64,000 nucleotides of DNA, from assembly GCA_024280215.1 (NCBI GenBank), contig JAJRQO010000028.1, positions 1 to 64,000 on the forward strand, read 5' to 3'. Under the pieces are notes generated by a model. That model searched no databases. It was not told where the DNA came from and saw only the letters and a list, made by a program, of their open reading frames with translations. Made by a program: the position numbers and the translations under genes. This document shows positions 18,094 to 27,189 of the stretch, in pieces. Numbering within the stretch: the first letter of the stretch is position 1; each line of letters starts with the position of its first letter. This DNA is from Candidatus Zixiibacteriota bacterium (GTDB lineage: Bacteria > Zixibacteria > MSB-5A5 > GN15 > FEB-12).

Positions 18094-18119
18094 GAAAGGA
18101 AAAGAGAAGATATGATTCT

Positions 18120-19574
18120 TTATCTCAAATCGAATCTCATAAAGGAAAAGTATGCACCAGTTAACAGCCCAAAAATCATAAATAAGAGAATTGAGATATT
18201 AACTATTACATCAGGTAATATCTTACTTAACTGAGTCTTAGGATGTACAAACTGTGGACGGTCACTCACATCAATTGCTTCATCACGACCCATTTTCAAA
18301 TCCATTCCCTTATCAGAATCCATCGTAATCATTATCGAGCCGGCACCAGGTCCGGCATTTTCGGATTTCTTATCTATATAGCTGTTAAACTCTTCTCGGT
18401 AATCTTTCATAACTTGTTCATAGGAAGATTTAAGAGAAATATCGGTATTTGAAAGCGACATTGCAGCAAGTTGATATGTGGCCGCTGGCGAGAATCGAGC
18501 TAACATAAAACCAAGGTTTTGTTGAGCTTTCTGCTTGTTTTTCCAGTCTTCAAGCAATGATTCTTCATACCCTTCGATTTCTCGTGTCACTTCTTTTCGA
18601 AGAGAGTCTTCTGCCTTTAAATTAGCCCACATCATATCATCAGAGATACCATCTTCTTCACTATCATCGTTATGTTCACTGCCGCTTAGCCTTTTATCCA
18701 TATCTTTGTAATAATTTTCCCATTTGTTTTTGGCAAAAGAGACTTTCATACCTTCTACTTCAGCAATGCGAGGAACCGAAACAATATTTCCCGATGCCAT
18801 TACACCACCTCTTGGAAGTATCAAGACAAAACAGATCCAGAAAACAAGAGATAACAAAAATGAAACATTAGAACTTCGACTCATTGTTGACATGAATACG
18901 CCAAAAACTATAAAAATTGACGTATATAATACAGAAATAAATATGAGCAATACTAACCTTATCCATTCCTGAGATGAAAACTCTATTTGAAATAGCATAA
19001 CTATCAATACAGACAAAAGTATAGGAATCAATATCGGAATCAGAAGTCCTAACCAAGTGCCAATACACTTTGCCAAGATGTATTTTGTTCGTGGAACGGC
19101 ATTTGAAAATATTAACCTCAGCGTTCCACTTTCTTTTTCTCCATTGACGGCATTAAATGTAAATAAAATTGCCAACAATGAAAAAATAATTTGTACTATA
19201 AATGTAAAATCAATAATCCGAAATACCGCAAAAATTGGATCATCAGAATAAATTGAATTTTTTAATTTCACCGTAGACTCACGATTAATATCTGACCATC
19301 GTCCTATATCATAACTCAACCCAGAAGTAAATATCATCAGAGGCGACGGTTTCCGATGTTCACGATATGAAACAGAATGCCAACTTGAAACCTGTTGGAT
19401 TCTTTCATCGGCCATTTGATGTACAGTTTCATATTGTGTCATCGCTTGTTTGTATTCATTGATGCCGATTAATACGCTCATAATGAGAAGTAACGAACAT
19501 ATCATAAACGTTACTAAAAATTTATTACTAACTGTAATTGATTTAAGTTCTTTTTGTATAAGAGTATGTAACAT
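18120..19574 (-). CDS. ABC-2-type transporter permease (second of two)
   Basis: 484 residues. TM1 near the N-terminus (KFLVTFMICSLLLIMSVLIG) is followed by a large extracytoplasmic loop (about 40-130). Then comes the ABC-2 membrane core with the NGEKESGTLRLIFSNAVPR coupling motif, further membrane helices, and a second long soluble loop rich in acidic and Lys residues before the final helix. The arrangement resembles DUF3526/ABC-2 permeases. It is a paralogue of the upstream gene 19587-20999 (shared GEKExGTLxLxxSNAxPRTK), so the pair probably forms a heterodimer with the ATPase at 21002. Last gene of the operon. Confidence 0.85.
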   Translation of the reverse strand: MLHTLIQKELKSITVSNKFLVTFMICSLLLIMSVLIGINEYKQAMTQYETVHQMADERIQQVSSWHSVSYREHRKPSPLMIFTSGLSYDIGRWSDINRESTVKLKNSIYSDDPIFAVFRIIDFTFIVQIIFSLLAILFTFNAVNGEKESGTLRLIFSNAVPRTKYILAKCIGTWLGLLIPILIPILLSVLIVMLFQIEFSSQEWIRLVLLIFISVLYTSIFIVFGVFMSTMSRSSNVSFLLSLVFWICFVLILPRGGVMASGNIVSVPRIAEVEGMKVSFAKNKWENYYKDMDKRLSGSEHNDDSEEDGISDDMMWANLKAEDSLRKEVTREIEGYEESLLEDWKNKQKAQQNLGFMLARFSPAATYQLAAMSLSNTDISLKSSYEQVMKDYREEFNSYIDKKSENAGPGAGSIMITMDSDKGMDLKMGRDEAIDVSDRPQFVHPKTQLSKILPDVIVNISILLFMIFGLLTGAYFSFMRFDLR

Positions 19575-19586
19575 AATTTCTTCTTT

Positions 19587-20999
19587 CTATCTGGCGTCAT
19601 AACGGTTAAATGAAACGAAAGCACCAGCAATAAAAATACAATTAAACAGTATAAGTAGACCAAAATCTGGAAGAGCTTTTTGTACTGACTTTGATAAAGA
19701 CTCAGGTTCAAATTTAAATTGTGGTATCTCTGTCGGATCTATCGGGTCTTTTTCAGGAGCGTCACTTTCTGATATTGTCATAATAAATCCACCTCCCATG
19801 TTCATACCTGTTTTTTCATTAAGAAACTCCTTCAGCGATGTCTGATAATTTTTAGCTTGTTGATAAAATTGATCCTTAAGTTCTGGCGATGTTCCTGCAA
19901 GAGTAGAAGATGCAAGCGAAAGCGATGACGATGGTGAAATCCTTGCGAGTGCAAACGCAATTTGTGAACGTTCAAGTTCTTTATTGTACCGTTGTTCATT
20001 TAGTCTGCTTCTATAAATATTCATTCGTTCTTCTCTTGCTATAGAAATAGAGTCCATGAATTTATTAAAATTCGCCATGACCTCTTCCATATCTTCGTTT
20101 TCTATTGGTGTATAATTATCTAATGAGTTAAGAAATGACTTCCATTGCTCAGTAGCATACATAGCTTTTTGATAACCGAGTTCATCAACAGTTGGTACAT
20201 CTACAGCTCGACCAGAAACCATAACTGCTACTCTTGGTAAAATTAATGTACTGCTAATCCAAATGATAAGAAGAATCAAAAATGATGTTGCAGTTCTTTG
20301 AGTAAATGATGATACCATTACCGACATAGCTAAAAACAAGCCAAAGTATAGAAGCCCAGCAACTACAATCAATCCAAGACGTATCCATTCTTCTGAACTT
20401 AAGTGTACACCAAGTAGAGGTAGTAAAAGACAGCCGAGTCCAATTGATATTATAAGCGAAATAGATAAAACAGAAAAAGCTCCTATAAATTTACCCATTA
20501 AAAATTTTGTTCTTGGTATCGCATTTGAGAGACAAAGTTTTAACGTACCTTTTTCTTTCTCTCCACAAATAGCATCGTAACCAAGCATGATAGCAAAAAG
20601 TGCCAAGACTACTAAAAAAATGAATTCTAAATCGATAAACCTAAAGTATGCATAGGCAGGCTCTTCATTATATCTACTGTCATCAGCTGTTACTTCTCCA
20701 CTTGGTTCTATGTTTGACGTCCGCCCAATATCGTTTGATACACCACTTACAAGAGTTGCCAATGGTTGAGGGGGAAGGAAAATTCGATTCTCTTGCACCC
20801 GATACCATTCTTTAATACCTTCAAATGATTGCAGGTTTTCAGCTTTAGCAGCTTCCCAATGGGTTACATTATCTTTATAACTAACAGCACCTGAATAAAA
20901 TGAAAGTAATATCAAGACCAAGCATACGATAAACGTATATGTAAATTTAGGCGAACCTATAATCTCACGTATTTCTTTTTCAACTAGAGTTTTGAGCAT
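19587..20999 (-). CDS. ABC-2-type transporter permease (first of two)
   Basis: 470 residues with the same plan as its downstream paralogue. The N-terminal helix is FTYTFIVCLVLILLSFYSG, followed by an exposed loop with SGVSNDIGRTSNIEP and the coupling segment CGEKEKGTLKLCLSNAIPRT. Several helices, a long soluble loop and a last helix (LPDFGLLILFNCIFIAGAFV) complete it. It starts two bases after the ATPase stop. Together the five genes 18120-24080 look like a dedicated exporter or envelope-maintenance transporter. The substrate cannot be read from the sequence. Confidence 0.85.
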   Translation of the reverse strand: MLKTLVEKEIREIIGSPKFTYTFIVCLVLILLSFYSGAVSYKDNVTHWEAAKAENLQSFEGIKEWYRVQENRIFLPPQPLATLVSGVSNDIGRTSNIEPSGEVTADDSRYNEEPAYAYFRFIDLEFIFLVVLALFAIMLGYDAICGEKEKGTLKLCLSNAIPRTKFLMGKFIGAFSVLSISLIISIGLGCLLLPLLGVHLSSEEWIRLGLIVVAGLLYFGLFLAMSVMVSSFTQRTATSFLILLIIWISSTLILPRVAVMVSGRAVDVPTVDELGYQKAMYATEQWKSFLNSLDNYTPIENEDMEEVMANFNKFMDSISIAREERMNIYRSRLNEQRYNKELERSQIAFALARISPSSSLSLASSTLAGTSPELKDQFYQQAKNYQTSLKEFLNEKTGMNMGGGFIMTISESDAPEKDPIDPTEIPQFKFEPESLSKSVQKALPDFGLLILFNCIFIAGAFVSFNRYDAR

Positions 21000-21001
21000 T
21001 T

Positions 21002-21763
21002 TTAAACCCCTTCAGATGCTGGCTGTGGAGCATGACCAGCCATATATTGCATGTACAAAGATTCAAGATCTTTGTCAAAGAGGGTAGATGCCTTTTCTTT
21101 CATCAGGAATTTTCCATCATTCATTATCGCAATCGTATCGGCTGCCTCTTTTGCTCTGAAAATATCATGAGTCGACATTAGCACCGCTTTACCTTCACCT
21201 TTTAAATCATTAAGCAATTGTATGAATTCATACCCCGCTTTAGGGTCTAATCCTGATGTAGGTTCGTCAAATAGAATTGCTTTAGTATCTTTTAATATTG
21301 CGATAGCGATTCCACATTTCTGACGCATTCCTTTTGAGAATCCTTTGAGCTTGTTATTATGTACCTGTTCAGCTAATCCTACTCGAATTAAAACCTCCTG
21401 ATAATGATCTTTCGTAAGTGAATCTTGTCCGCCTAACTGTGAGAAAAAATCGAGGTTTTGCAATGCAGTGAAATTGGGATACAGCATTACATTTTCAGAT
21501 ACATAAGCGAGATTCTTTTTCACCACAAGAGGTTCTATATGTGATGAGACTCCACATACTTTTGCATCACCAGAAGTTGGCTCGAGCAAATTTAAAAATA
21601 TATTGATCGTAGTTGTTTTACCAGCACCGTTTCCACCAAGCATAGCAAAAATTTCATTTTCATAAATTGCAAAATTTAAATTATCAAGTGCAAGAACTCC
21701 ATCGTCGTATTTTTTTGTAAGATTTACTGCTTCCAATATTACTTGCTTATTATTTTCGTTCAT
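21002..21763 (-). CDS. ABC transporter ATP-binding protein
   Basis: 253 residues. Walker A GGNGAGKTTT is near residue 43, the signature segment is LKGFSKGMRQKCGIAIAIL, Walker B with the D-loop is AILFDEPTSGLDPKAG, and the switch His is in STHDIFRAKEA. This is the CcmA/NatA class that powers ABC-2 permeases, consistent with the two permease genes immediately downstream. Acts at the cytosolic face of the inner membrane. Confidence 0.93.
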   Translation of the reverse strand: MNENNKQVILEAVNLTKKYDDGVLALDNLNFAIYENEIFAMLGGNGAGKTTTINIFLNLLEPTSGDAKVCGVSSHIEPLVVKKNLAYVSENVMLYPNFTALQNLDFFSQLGGQDSLTKDHYQEVLIRVGLAEQVHNNKLKGFSKGMRQKCGIAIAILKDTKAILFDEPTSGLDPKAGYEFIQLLNDLKGEGKAVLMSTHDIFRAKEAADTIAIMNDGKFLMKEKASTLFDKDLESLYMQYMAGHAPQPASEGV

Positions 21764-21780
21764 AATTAATTCCTTAGTAA

Positions 21781-23283
21781 TTATTTTTTGGATAATTTAA
21801 GCCCGTACATTATTACTCCAAATATTAGTCCACCAATTAATAATAGTATAAAAAGTGTTCCCAATATTGATGTACTTGAGTTGACCTCTATGGTAATCGT
21901 TTTATCTTCCGCACTAACTGGGAGTCCGTTCGACATAGAAGTTAATCGAACCCTTATATTATATTTTCCAGCTGCGACATCTTGAGGTGGTGTTACAAGC
22001 ATTGTAGTACGGATTTCATCACCAATTTCAAGGCTCGAAATAGATTTTGGTCTGAATCCTTTTGTCCAATTCAACGGGAGATCGACTTTGAATTCTATAT
22101 TATCAAGCCTATCTGAACCTTCGTTGAATAAATCCATAATCACCGAAGCACTTTGATCTCGGTCTATGGCATGGTAGAGTTGTGGAGTCTTTACTCGTAA
22201 TTCACCTTTGCCACGAGGAACCAATTCGAGTTTAACAAATCCAACTTCAAGGGCTGCAATTTCTTCTTCAGTCCAATTTTTTGTGCGTAAATTTTTAATT
22301 TGTCCTACTTTATCTTTAGGTAAAATCAGCACATAAAATGGTATCGGTTGATCCATCACAACTTCGTCGCTTGGTCTATCTGGTAATGAAATTTCAAGAG
22401 CGGCTGGTTTGGTTCGAGAACTTTCTGTAAACTTGATTTGTGTTAAGCGTACTTGCCCGTTTTGCGATTTAAAAAAACGTCCGATCTGTTTTGGAAGATT
22501 GACCACTTCTAAAGCAAAAGTATTTGACGAACCACTATAAAGCTCTAATGTCAAATCAAATGATGTTGCTTTTCCAAGATCAACTTCCTGAGAAAACTGT
22601 TCAGACTGCACCAGTACTTTATCAACCGATTCATCTTTTTGTAAAAATATTTTCATCGTCCGTTGAACGCCATTGGAATAAATCATCGATACGTTTACTT
22701 GGTCTAAGTCTTGTAAAAGTACAAAATCAATTTCAACTGGTTTCCCATAAAATAGTTTATCAATCTTTTCTTCATACGGTTGACTAATGATTGCTTGGTT
22801 ATCATTAAGAATTGATACATAGACATTCGGAATAATATCAGGTTGCAACGATCGAAAAAGTTCATCATCTACATTGATAAGTTTCTGAAATTCAGATGTA
22901 CCACCGCTGGTATTAGCGAAGGTGATACGGGCATGTTTTTTCCCATCTTCACCTTGATATTTTACCGCCTTGGTAATACTAATATACTGATCTTCAAATA
23001 AGACAGTCAGCAGTGACTGCTGATAATTCACTTCAGCATAAATGTATCGGTTATGCATTTTCTCAAGTGCGACTTTATCTATTAACCCTTTTTCAAACAA
23101 TGCTTGTTGACGTTCGTATTCTGATTTAGCAGCTTCAAAATCAGCTTTGGCACGTTTTAAACCAAGAAGTGTAAATGTATCATCTCTTTGATTAAACGTA
23201 TTAGAAGTTTGAGCAGTAGAACCAGAAATTGTGAAGACTACAATAAGTAATTGCCAAAATATAATTTTGAAATAGTTTTTCAT
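21781..23283 (-). CDS. membrane-anchored NEW3-like/coiled-coil protein of ABC exporter operon
   Basis: 500 residues. A signal peptide (LLIVVFTISGSTAQ) precedes a helical hairpin (KRAKADFEAAKSEYERQQAL, FEKGLIDKVALEKMHNRYIY) like those of membrane-fusion proteins and TolC-type proteins. Long beta-sandwich regions follow, the last of which resembles a NEW3 (COG1470) domain (LKNIEFKVDLPLNWTKGF-like text). A C-terminal membrane anchor ends the protein (ILGTLFILLLIGGLIFGVIM). NEW3 anchors next to ABC-2 transporters are a known arrangement. I infer a periplasmic adaptor that links the permeases to the envelope. It sits between the PDZ gene (8 bases upstream) and the ATPase gene. Confidence 0.7.
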   Translation of the reverse strand: MKNYFKIIFWQLLIVVFTISGSTAQTSNTFNQRDDTFTLLGLKRAKADFEAAKSEYERQQALFEKGLIDKVALEKMHNRYIYAEVNYQQSLLTVLFEDQYISITKAVKYQGEDGKKHARITFANTSGGTSEFQKLINVDDELFRSLQPDIIPNVYVSILNDNQAIISQPYEEKIDKLFYGKPVEIDFVLLQDLDQVNVSMIYSNGVQRTMKIFLQKDESVDKVLVQSEQFSQEVDLGKATSFDLTLELYSGSSNTFALEVVNLPKQIGRFFKSQNGQVRLTQIKFTESSRTKPAALEISLPDRPSDEVVMDQPIPFYVLILPKDKVGQIKNLRTKNWTEEEIAALEVGFVKLELVPRGKGELRVKTPQLYHAIDRDQSASVIMDLFNEGSDRLDNIEFKVDLPLNWTKGFRPKSISSLEIGDEIRTTMLVTPPQDVAAGKYNIRVRLTSMSNGLPVSAEDKTITIEVNSSTSILGTLFILLLIGGLIFGVIMYGLKLSKK

Positions 23284-23291
23284 ACTGTACC

Positions 23292-24080
23292 CTAATTAGT
23301 AATTATAACGTCAGAGTTACCGCTATCAACTTTAGGTTTAGAAAAACTTAGTTTAAATTCTTTTGCATTACGTGATATAATCATTGTAATCATATCACCA
23401 TATTTGATATTATTATATATTGTATTTAATTCTTTTGAAGTGAGAATTTTATCACCGTTTATTGATATGATAATGTCTCCATCTTGTGGTTTTTCACCAT
23501 CTATAATTTGTTCAAACTCAGGGACTAATGCTAAAACCGTAACTCTGTTATCAATATCTTTTAGTATCATTCCGGCTTCAAGCATGAGAATGTCTTTCAT
23601 CTCGACACCATCTTTCATTATAGATGTCTCATTATCTGTACCATCTCCATCGATTGTGGTTGTCATCATCATCATATTTCCACCATCTGACGGGTCAGCT
23701 TTTGGAAAGGAAACAATCAGCATTTCTTTACCACGTCTAACACCAAAGCTTATTTCACCTCCAATTTCTACAGCATCCATTGCAGCGTTTAAGTCGTCAA
23801 CGGTCTTAACTTTTTTACCATTACACATTATGATCTTATCTTGATTTTGGATATCTACATTTTTATATTTTTTGTCTCGATTGCTTTTGTCAGGAACTAT
23901 CTCGATAACGAGTCCTTTTTCGCCACCTTTAATGATTGCACCTAAGCCCATGACAATTGCAATTTCACCATCTTCAGATTCAAATGTCATTCTTTTTGTA
24001 TGTTGGGCAGACCCCGGTTGTGCAAAAATTAAAAACAGAAAACAGGTAGTCAGTAACATTGATATTGATTTGGATTTCAT
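23292..24080 (-). CDS. periplasmic double-PDZ-domain protein
   Basis: 262 residues with a signal peptide (MLLTTCFLFLIFAQPGSAQ). Two PDZ-like units are visible. The first is GLGAIIKGGEKGLVIEIVPD ... DKIIMCNGKKVKTVDDLNAAM. The second is MILKDIDNRVTVLALVPEFE ... GDIIISINGDKILTSKELN. There is no protease domain, so it is a binding adaptor rather than a DegP-type enzyme. It is the first gene of the exporter operon, immediately downstream of the phased GTTAA repeats shared with the divergent two-component system. Confidence 0.8.
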   Translation of the reverse strand: MKSKSISMLLTTCFLFLIFAQPGSAQHTKRMTFESEDGEIAIVMGLGAIIKGGEKGLVIEIVPDKSNRDKKYKNVDIQNQDKIIMCNGKKVKTVDDLNAAMDAVEIGGEISFGVRRGKEMLIVSFPKADPSDGGNMMMMTTTIDGDGTDNETSIMKDGVEMKDILMLEAGMILKDIDNRVTVLALVPEFEQIIDGEKPQDGDIIISINGDKILTSKELNTIYNNIKYGDMITMIISRNAKEFKLSFSKPKVDSGNSDVIITN

Positions 24081-24154
24081 CTTAAAACTCCTTTTGAGTT
24101 TATATTGGTTTTGTTTACTTTTATAAATTTAATGTACGCCAAACTTAATCAGAG

Positions 24155-24194
24155 GTTAAGTTAATCTCAGTTAAGAAATGTTAACAAATGTTAA
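24155..24194. promoter_or_regulatory. phased GTTAA direct repeats, candidate response-regulator operator
   Basis: GTTAA occurs at 24155, 24160, 24170, 24180 and 24190, so the last four are exactly 10 bases apart and lie on one face of the helix. Tandem half-sites with about one helical turn of spacing are the usual binding pattern of OmpR/PhoB-type regulators. The site sits between the divergent PDZ-ABC operon and the histidine kinase/OmpR pair, so autoregulation plus operon control is the natural inference. Confidence 0.65.
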
Positions 24195-24233
24195 AACTGT
24201 TTTTATTCTGTGATTATTCTATATATTACCACT

Positions 24234-25865
24234 ATGAAATTATCAAATAGGAAAGTCTTTATTATTGTTCTAATGATGTCTGTGGCACTCAGTGGGCTTA
24301 TAGTTTTGCAGGCAATTCTTTTGAAGACAGCTTTAAAGACAGAAGAGGAATCGTTCCGTCAAAATGTAATCCTTGCCCTTAATAATGTTGTTGAAGACTT
24401 AATAGATAATGAAGCCCGAAATGCGATTATGCAGATCTCAATTAATGACACAACAATTGACGGCAATAGAGGAATTATAAAAAAAATTGGTCGATTTAAT
24501 ACCGATGTTAAAGACTCAATATTTTTCTTTCATTCTGATTCAATTCAAGAAGTGGATTCGATGGCATTTTCTTACGAATTTACAATTGATCAATATGTTG
24601 ACGATGTAGATGAAGTTATCCTTGGTACAAAGAAAGAAAATGTAAATTTTGCTTTGCTAATTGATGACTCTTTAAAAATCAAAGCATCACAAAACTCTTT
24701 TGGCTTTATTGGTGATTCAATTTTATTTCAGGATAACTTTGAAAATAAAGATAGTGCCAGAGTAATGATTATTCAGGCAGCACTGAGCCAAATGGAACTG
24801 ATGGAGCATATACCAATTGAAAGTCGTCTTGACACTCTTGCTTTGGACTCTGCCATTTTTGAATCTCTAAATAGAGTCAATGTAGATTTAAATTATTCTT
24901 TTGCTGTAACTAATCGTACCATTGACAGCATGATAATGCAAGCTCATAACCCTGACCTTGAAGTTCTTTCTGTCTCACCCTATAAAGCAGTTTTATTCCC
25001 AAATGATTTTATAATTTCAAATAATTATCTTATCTTAGATTTTCCTAATAAACAATTTTTTATCTACTCAAAACTTCTGACCCTGATACTTCCAACCCTG
25101 TTTTTCCTTTTGATTATCATTAGTATCTTTATCTATGCTATCAAATTAATTCTGAGGCAAAGGAAAGTTTCGGTGAGGTTAACAAACTTTATTAATAATA
25201 TGACCCATGAATTTAAAACACCAATCTCAACCATACAGCTTGCTTCCGAAGCGATATCTAAATATGAATCCTCTGAAAACAATGAAAAATTACTTTCCTA
25301 TAATAAAATGATTCTATCTGAAAATAAGAGGATGAAAAATCATGTAGATAAAATATTGCAAATGGCAACCCTTGAAGAGGGTGACTATCTGTTATCTCTT
25401 GAAAAATTTAATATTCATTCCCTGATTGATGAAGTAGTTGATTTATTTTCCATGTTACTCAAGCAAAAAAAATGTGAAATTTCTATGAATTTAAAAGCAA
25501 CGAAGTTTAACGTTTACGGAGATAGAGTGCATTTGTTAAATATTATATCTAATTTGATTGATAATGCATTGAAGTATTCAAATGATAATCCAAAACTGAT
25601 AGTTACTACAAACTCTAAAAATTCTCATATTGAAATTTCTATCAAAGATGATGGTATAGGAATACATCCTGATGATCTAAAATTTATTTTCGATAAATAC
25701 TATCGAGTTGGAAAAGGTGACGTGCATGATATCAAAGGATTTGGACTTGGGCTCAGTTACGTCAAAATGATGGTAGAAGCCCACAAAGGCTCTGTAAGAT
25801 TAGTGAGTGCTTTAGATAAAGGAACAGAGGTTATTATTTCTTTGCCTCTCAATCAACTCTTATGA
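24234..25865 (+). CDS. sensor histidine kinase
   Basis: 543 residues from ATG 24234; a GTG eight codons earlier is in frame. TM1 (residues 8-30) and TM2 (LLTLILPTLFFLLIIISIFIY, about 280-303) flank a roughly 250-residue periplasmic sensor with no recognised domain. The HisKA motif NNMTHEFKTPISTIQLA carries His325. HATPase motifs follow: N-box NLIDNALKYS, G1 IKDDGIGI, F-box and GFGLGLSYVKMM. There is no HAMP domain. The gene overlaps its response regulator by ATGA and is divergent from the ABC exporter operon, which it probably controls. A TATATT lies 7 bases before the ATG with no Shine-Dalgarno sequence, so a leaderless transcript is possible. Confidence 0.92.
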   Translation: MKLSNRKVFIIVLMMSVALSGLIVLQAILLKTALKTEEESFRQNVILALNNVVEDLIDNEARNAIMQISINDTTIDGNRGIIKKIGRFNTDVKDSIFFFHSDSIQEVDSMAFSYEFTIDQYVDDVDEVILGTKKENVNFALLIDDSLKIKASQNSFGFIGDSILFQDNFENKDSARVMIIQAALSQMELMEHIPIESRLDTLALDSAIFESLNRVNVDLNYSFAVTNRTIDSMIMQAHNPDLEVLSVSPYKAVLFPNDFIISNNYLILDFPNKQFFIYSKLLTLILPTLFFLLIIISIFIYAIKLILRQRKVSVRLTNFINNMTHEFKTPISTIQLASEAISKYESSENNEKLLSYNKMILSENKRMKNHVDKILQMATLEEGDYLLSLEKFNIHSLIDEVVDLFSMLLKQKKCEISMNLKATKFNVYGDRVHLLNIISNLIDNALKYSNDNPKLIVTTNSKNSHIEISIKDDGIGIHPDDLKFIFDKYYRVGKGDVHDIKGFGLGLSYVKMMVEAHKGSVRLVSALDKGTEVIISLPLNQLL

Positions 25866-26557
25866 ATAATCAAGAAATTAAAATTCTCTTACTTGAAGAT
25901 GATCCTAATCTTGGAACAATACTGCAAGATCATCTTATTATGAATGGTTATAAAGTAATCTTAGCAGTGAACGGGGTAGAGGGTATAAATATTTTCGACA
26001 GAGATAATTTTGATCTTTGTCTTGTTGATATTATGATGCCTAAAATGGATGGTTTTGCTTTCGTAGAAAAAATTAGAAAAACAAACTCTGAAATCCCTAT
26101 TATTTTTCTCACAGCAAAGTCTTTGAAAGAAGATAAAATAAAAGGTTTTCAAATTGGATGTGATGATTACATAACAAAACCTTTTAGTATTGAAGAGCTT
26201 TTACTGCGTATGATTGCTCTATTAAAACGCTCAAGGAAATCACAAAATACTCAAAAATCAGTGTATCAAATTGGCAAATACAAATTCGACTATAATCGAC
26301 AAGTTTTACTTTTCCAAAAAGAATCTCACAAACTAACTACAAGAGAAAATGAACTACTACATATTCTTGTTGAAAATATTGGAAATGTCGTCGAAAGAGA
26401 AACTGCACTTAGAGAAATTTGGAGAGATGATAGTTTTTTTGCTGGACGTTCAATGGATGTTTTTATTTCTAAACTACGAAAACAGTTAAAAAAGGACTCA
26501 TCAATTGAAATTATTTCTGTTCATGGACGAGGCTTCAAACTTATTGTCAGTGCTTAA
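25862..26557 (+). CDS. OmpR-family response regulator
   Basis: 231 residues. The receiver has acidic EDD (12-14), phosphoacceptor Asp56 (LCLVDIMMPKMDGF), Thr84 and Lys (FLTAKS). The C-terminal winged helix carries LTTRENELLHILVENIGNVV and SMDVFISKLRKQLKK, ending in ISVHGRGFKL. The start overlaps the kinase stop (ATGA), so the pair is cotranslated. The likely target is the phased GTTAA site upstream. The stop codon lies inside a short palindrome (CTTAAAGTGTAACTTTAG, 26553-26570) related to those at 57954 and 59259. Confidence 0.93.
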   Translation: MNNQEIKILLLEDDPNLGTILQDHLIMNGYKVILAVNGVEGINIFDRDNFDLCLVDIMMPKMDGFAFVEKIRKTNSEIPIIFLTAKSLKEDKIKGFQIGCDDYITKPFSIEELLLRMIALLKRSRKSQNTQKSVYQIGKYKFDYNRQVLLFQKESHKLTTRENELLHILVENIGNVVERETALREIWRDDSFFAGRSMDVFISKLRKQLKKDSSIEIISVHGRGFKLIVSA

Positions 26558-26570
26558 AGTGTAACTTTAG
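26553..26570. repeat. short palindrome CTTAAAGTGTAACTTTAG at gene end
   Basis: A near-copy of the 19-base palindrome CTTAAAGTGTTACTTTAAG found at 57954 and inverted at 59259. It contains the TAA stop of the response regulator. Confidence 0.5.
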
Positions 26571-26620
26571 GAGTGAGCCTCTAAACGAATAAACAGGTGA
26601 ATAATAGCTGGTTCAATAAG

Positions 26621-26649
26621 AACGCACAAAGTATTTAACTTCGTGCGTT
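26621..26649. terminator. terminator between convergent regulator and cheW
   Basis: Inverted repeat AACGCACaAAG / CTTcGTGCGTT (one mismatch) with a 7-base loop, followed by T-rich sequence. It lies between the response regulator gene and the minus-strand cheW-like gene and may serve both. Confidence 0.7.
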
Positions 26650-26679
26650 TCTTTACGTTAAAAATTCACTTGTTATGTA

Positions 26680-27174
26680 TTATACAATTTCAGCTTCAAC
26701 TTCAACCTCACGAGCGGTAACATTTACTTCTGAAACAATTTTTGAAATATTTAAAAAGATCAATAAACGTTCTTCTATCTTTGCGACACCATTGATATAG
26801 TCTGAACCAACTGATGTAACTATTCCAGGAGTAGCCTCAATAGTTGTACTTGGAATACGAAGAACTTCTTCGACCGCGTCAACAATCATGCCGACAATAT
26901 AATCCTGATCTTCGCAAACGACGATTCGAGTATTCTTGGTCCATTCTTCAATGGTCATTTCGAACTTTTTACGAAGATCTATGACAGGTATAACCTTACC
27001 TCTAAGGTTAATAACCCCCTCACAATACTGTGGGGCTTGTGGGATTTTTGTAATCTCCACCATCCGATTGATTTCCTGAACCTTTCGAATGTCAATACCA
27101 AATTCTTCTTGACCCAATTTGAAAGATACAAGTTGAGTTAATTCATCTTTATTATTATTGTCGTTGTGTGTCAT
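26680..27174 (-). CDS. cheW: CheW-like chemotaxis adaptor
   Basis: About 164 residues. A single CheW domain is visible: QLVSFKLGQEEFGIDIRKVQ, EINRMVEITKIPQAPQYCEG, VINLRGKVIPVIDLRKKF. It couples chemoreceptors to the kinase CheA. It lies directly behind a chemoreceptor gene (15 bases), and no CheA, CheY, CheR or CheB is in the window, so the signalling core must be elsewhere. ATG 27174 is taken as the start with GAG upstream; a GTG three codons earlier is also possible. Confidence 0.93.
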   Translation of the reverse strand: MTHNDNNNKDELTQLVSFKLGQEEFGIDIRKVQEINRMVEITKIPQAPQYCEGVINLRGKVIPVIDLRKKFEMTIEEWTKNTRIVVCEDQDYIVGMIVDAVEEVLRIPSTTIEATPGIVTSVGSDYINGVAKIEERLLIFLNISKIVSEVNVTAREVEVEAEIV

Positions 27175-27189
27175 ATCAATCACTCAATT

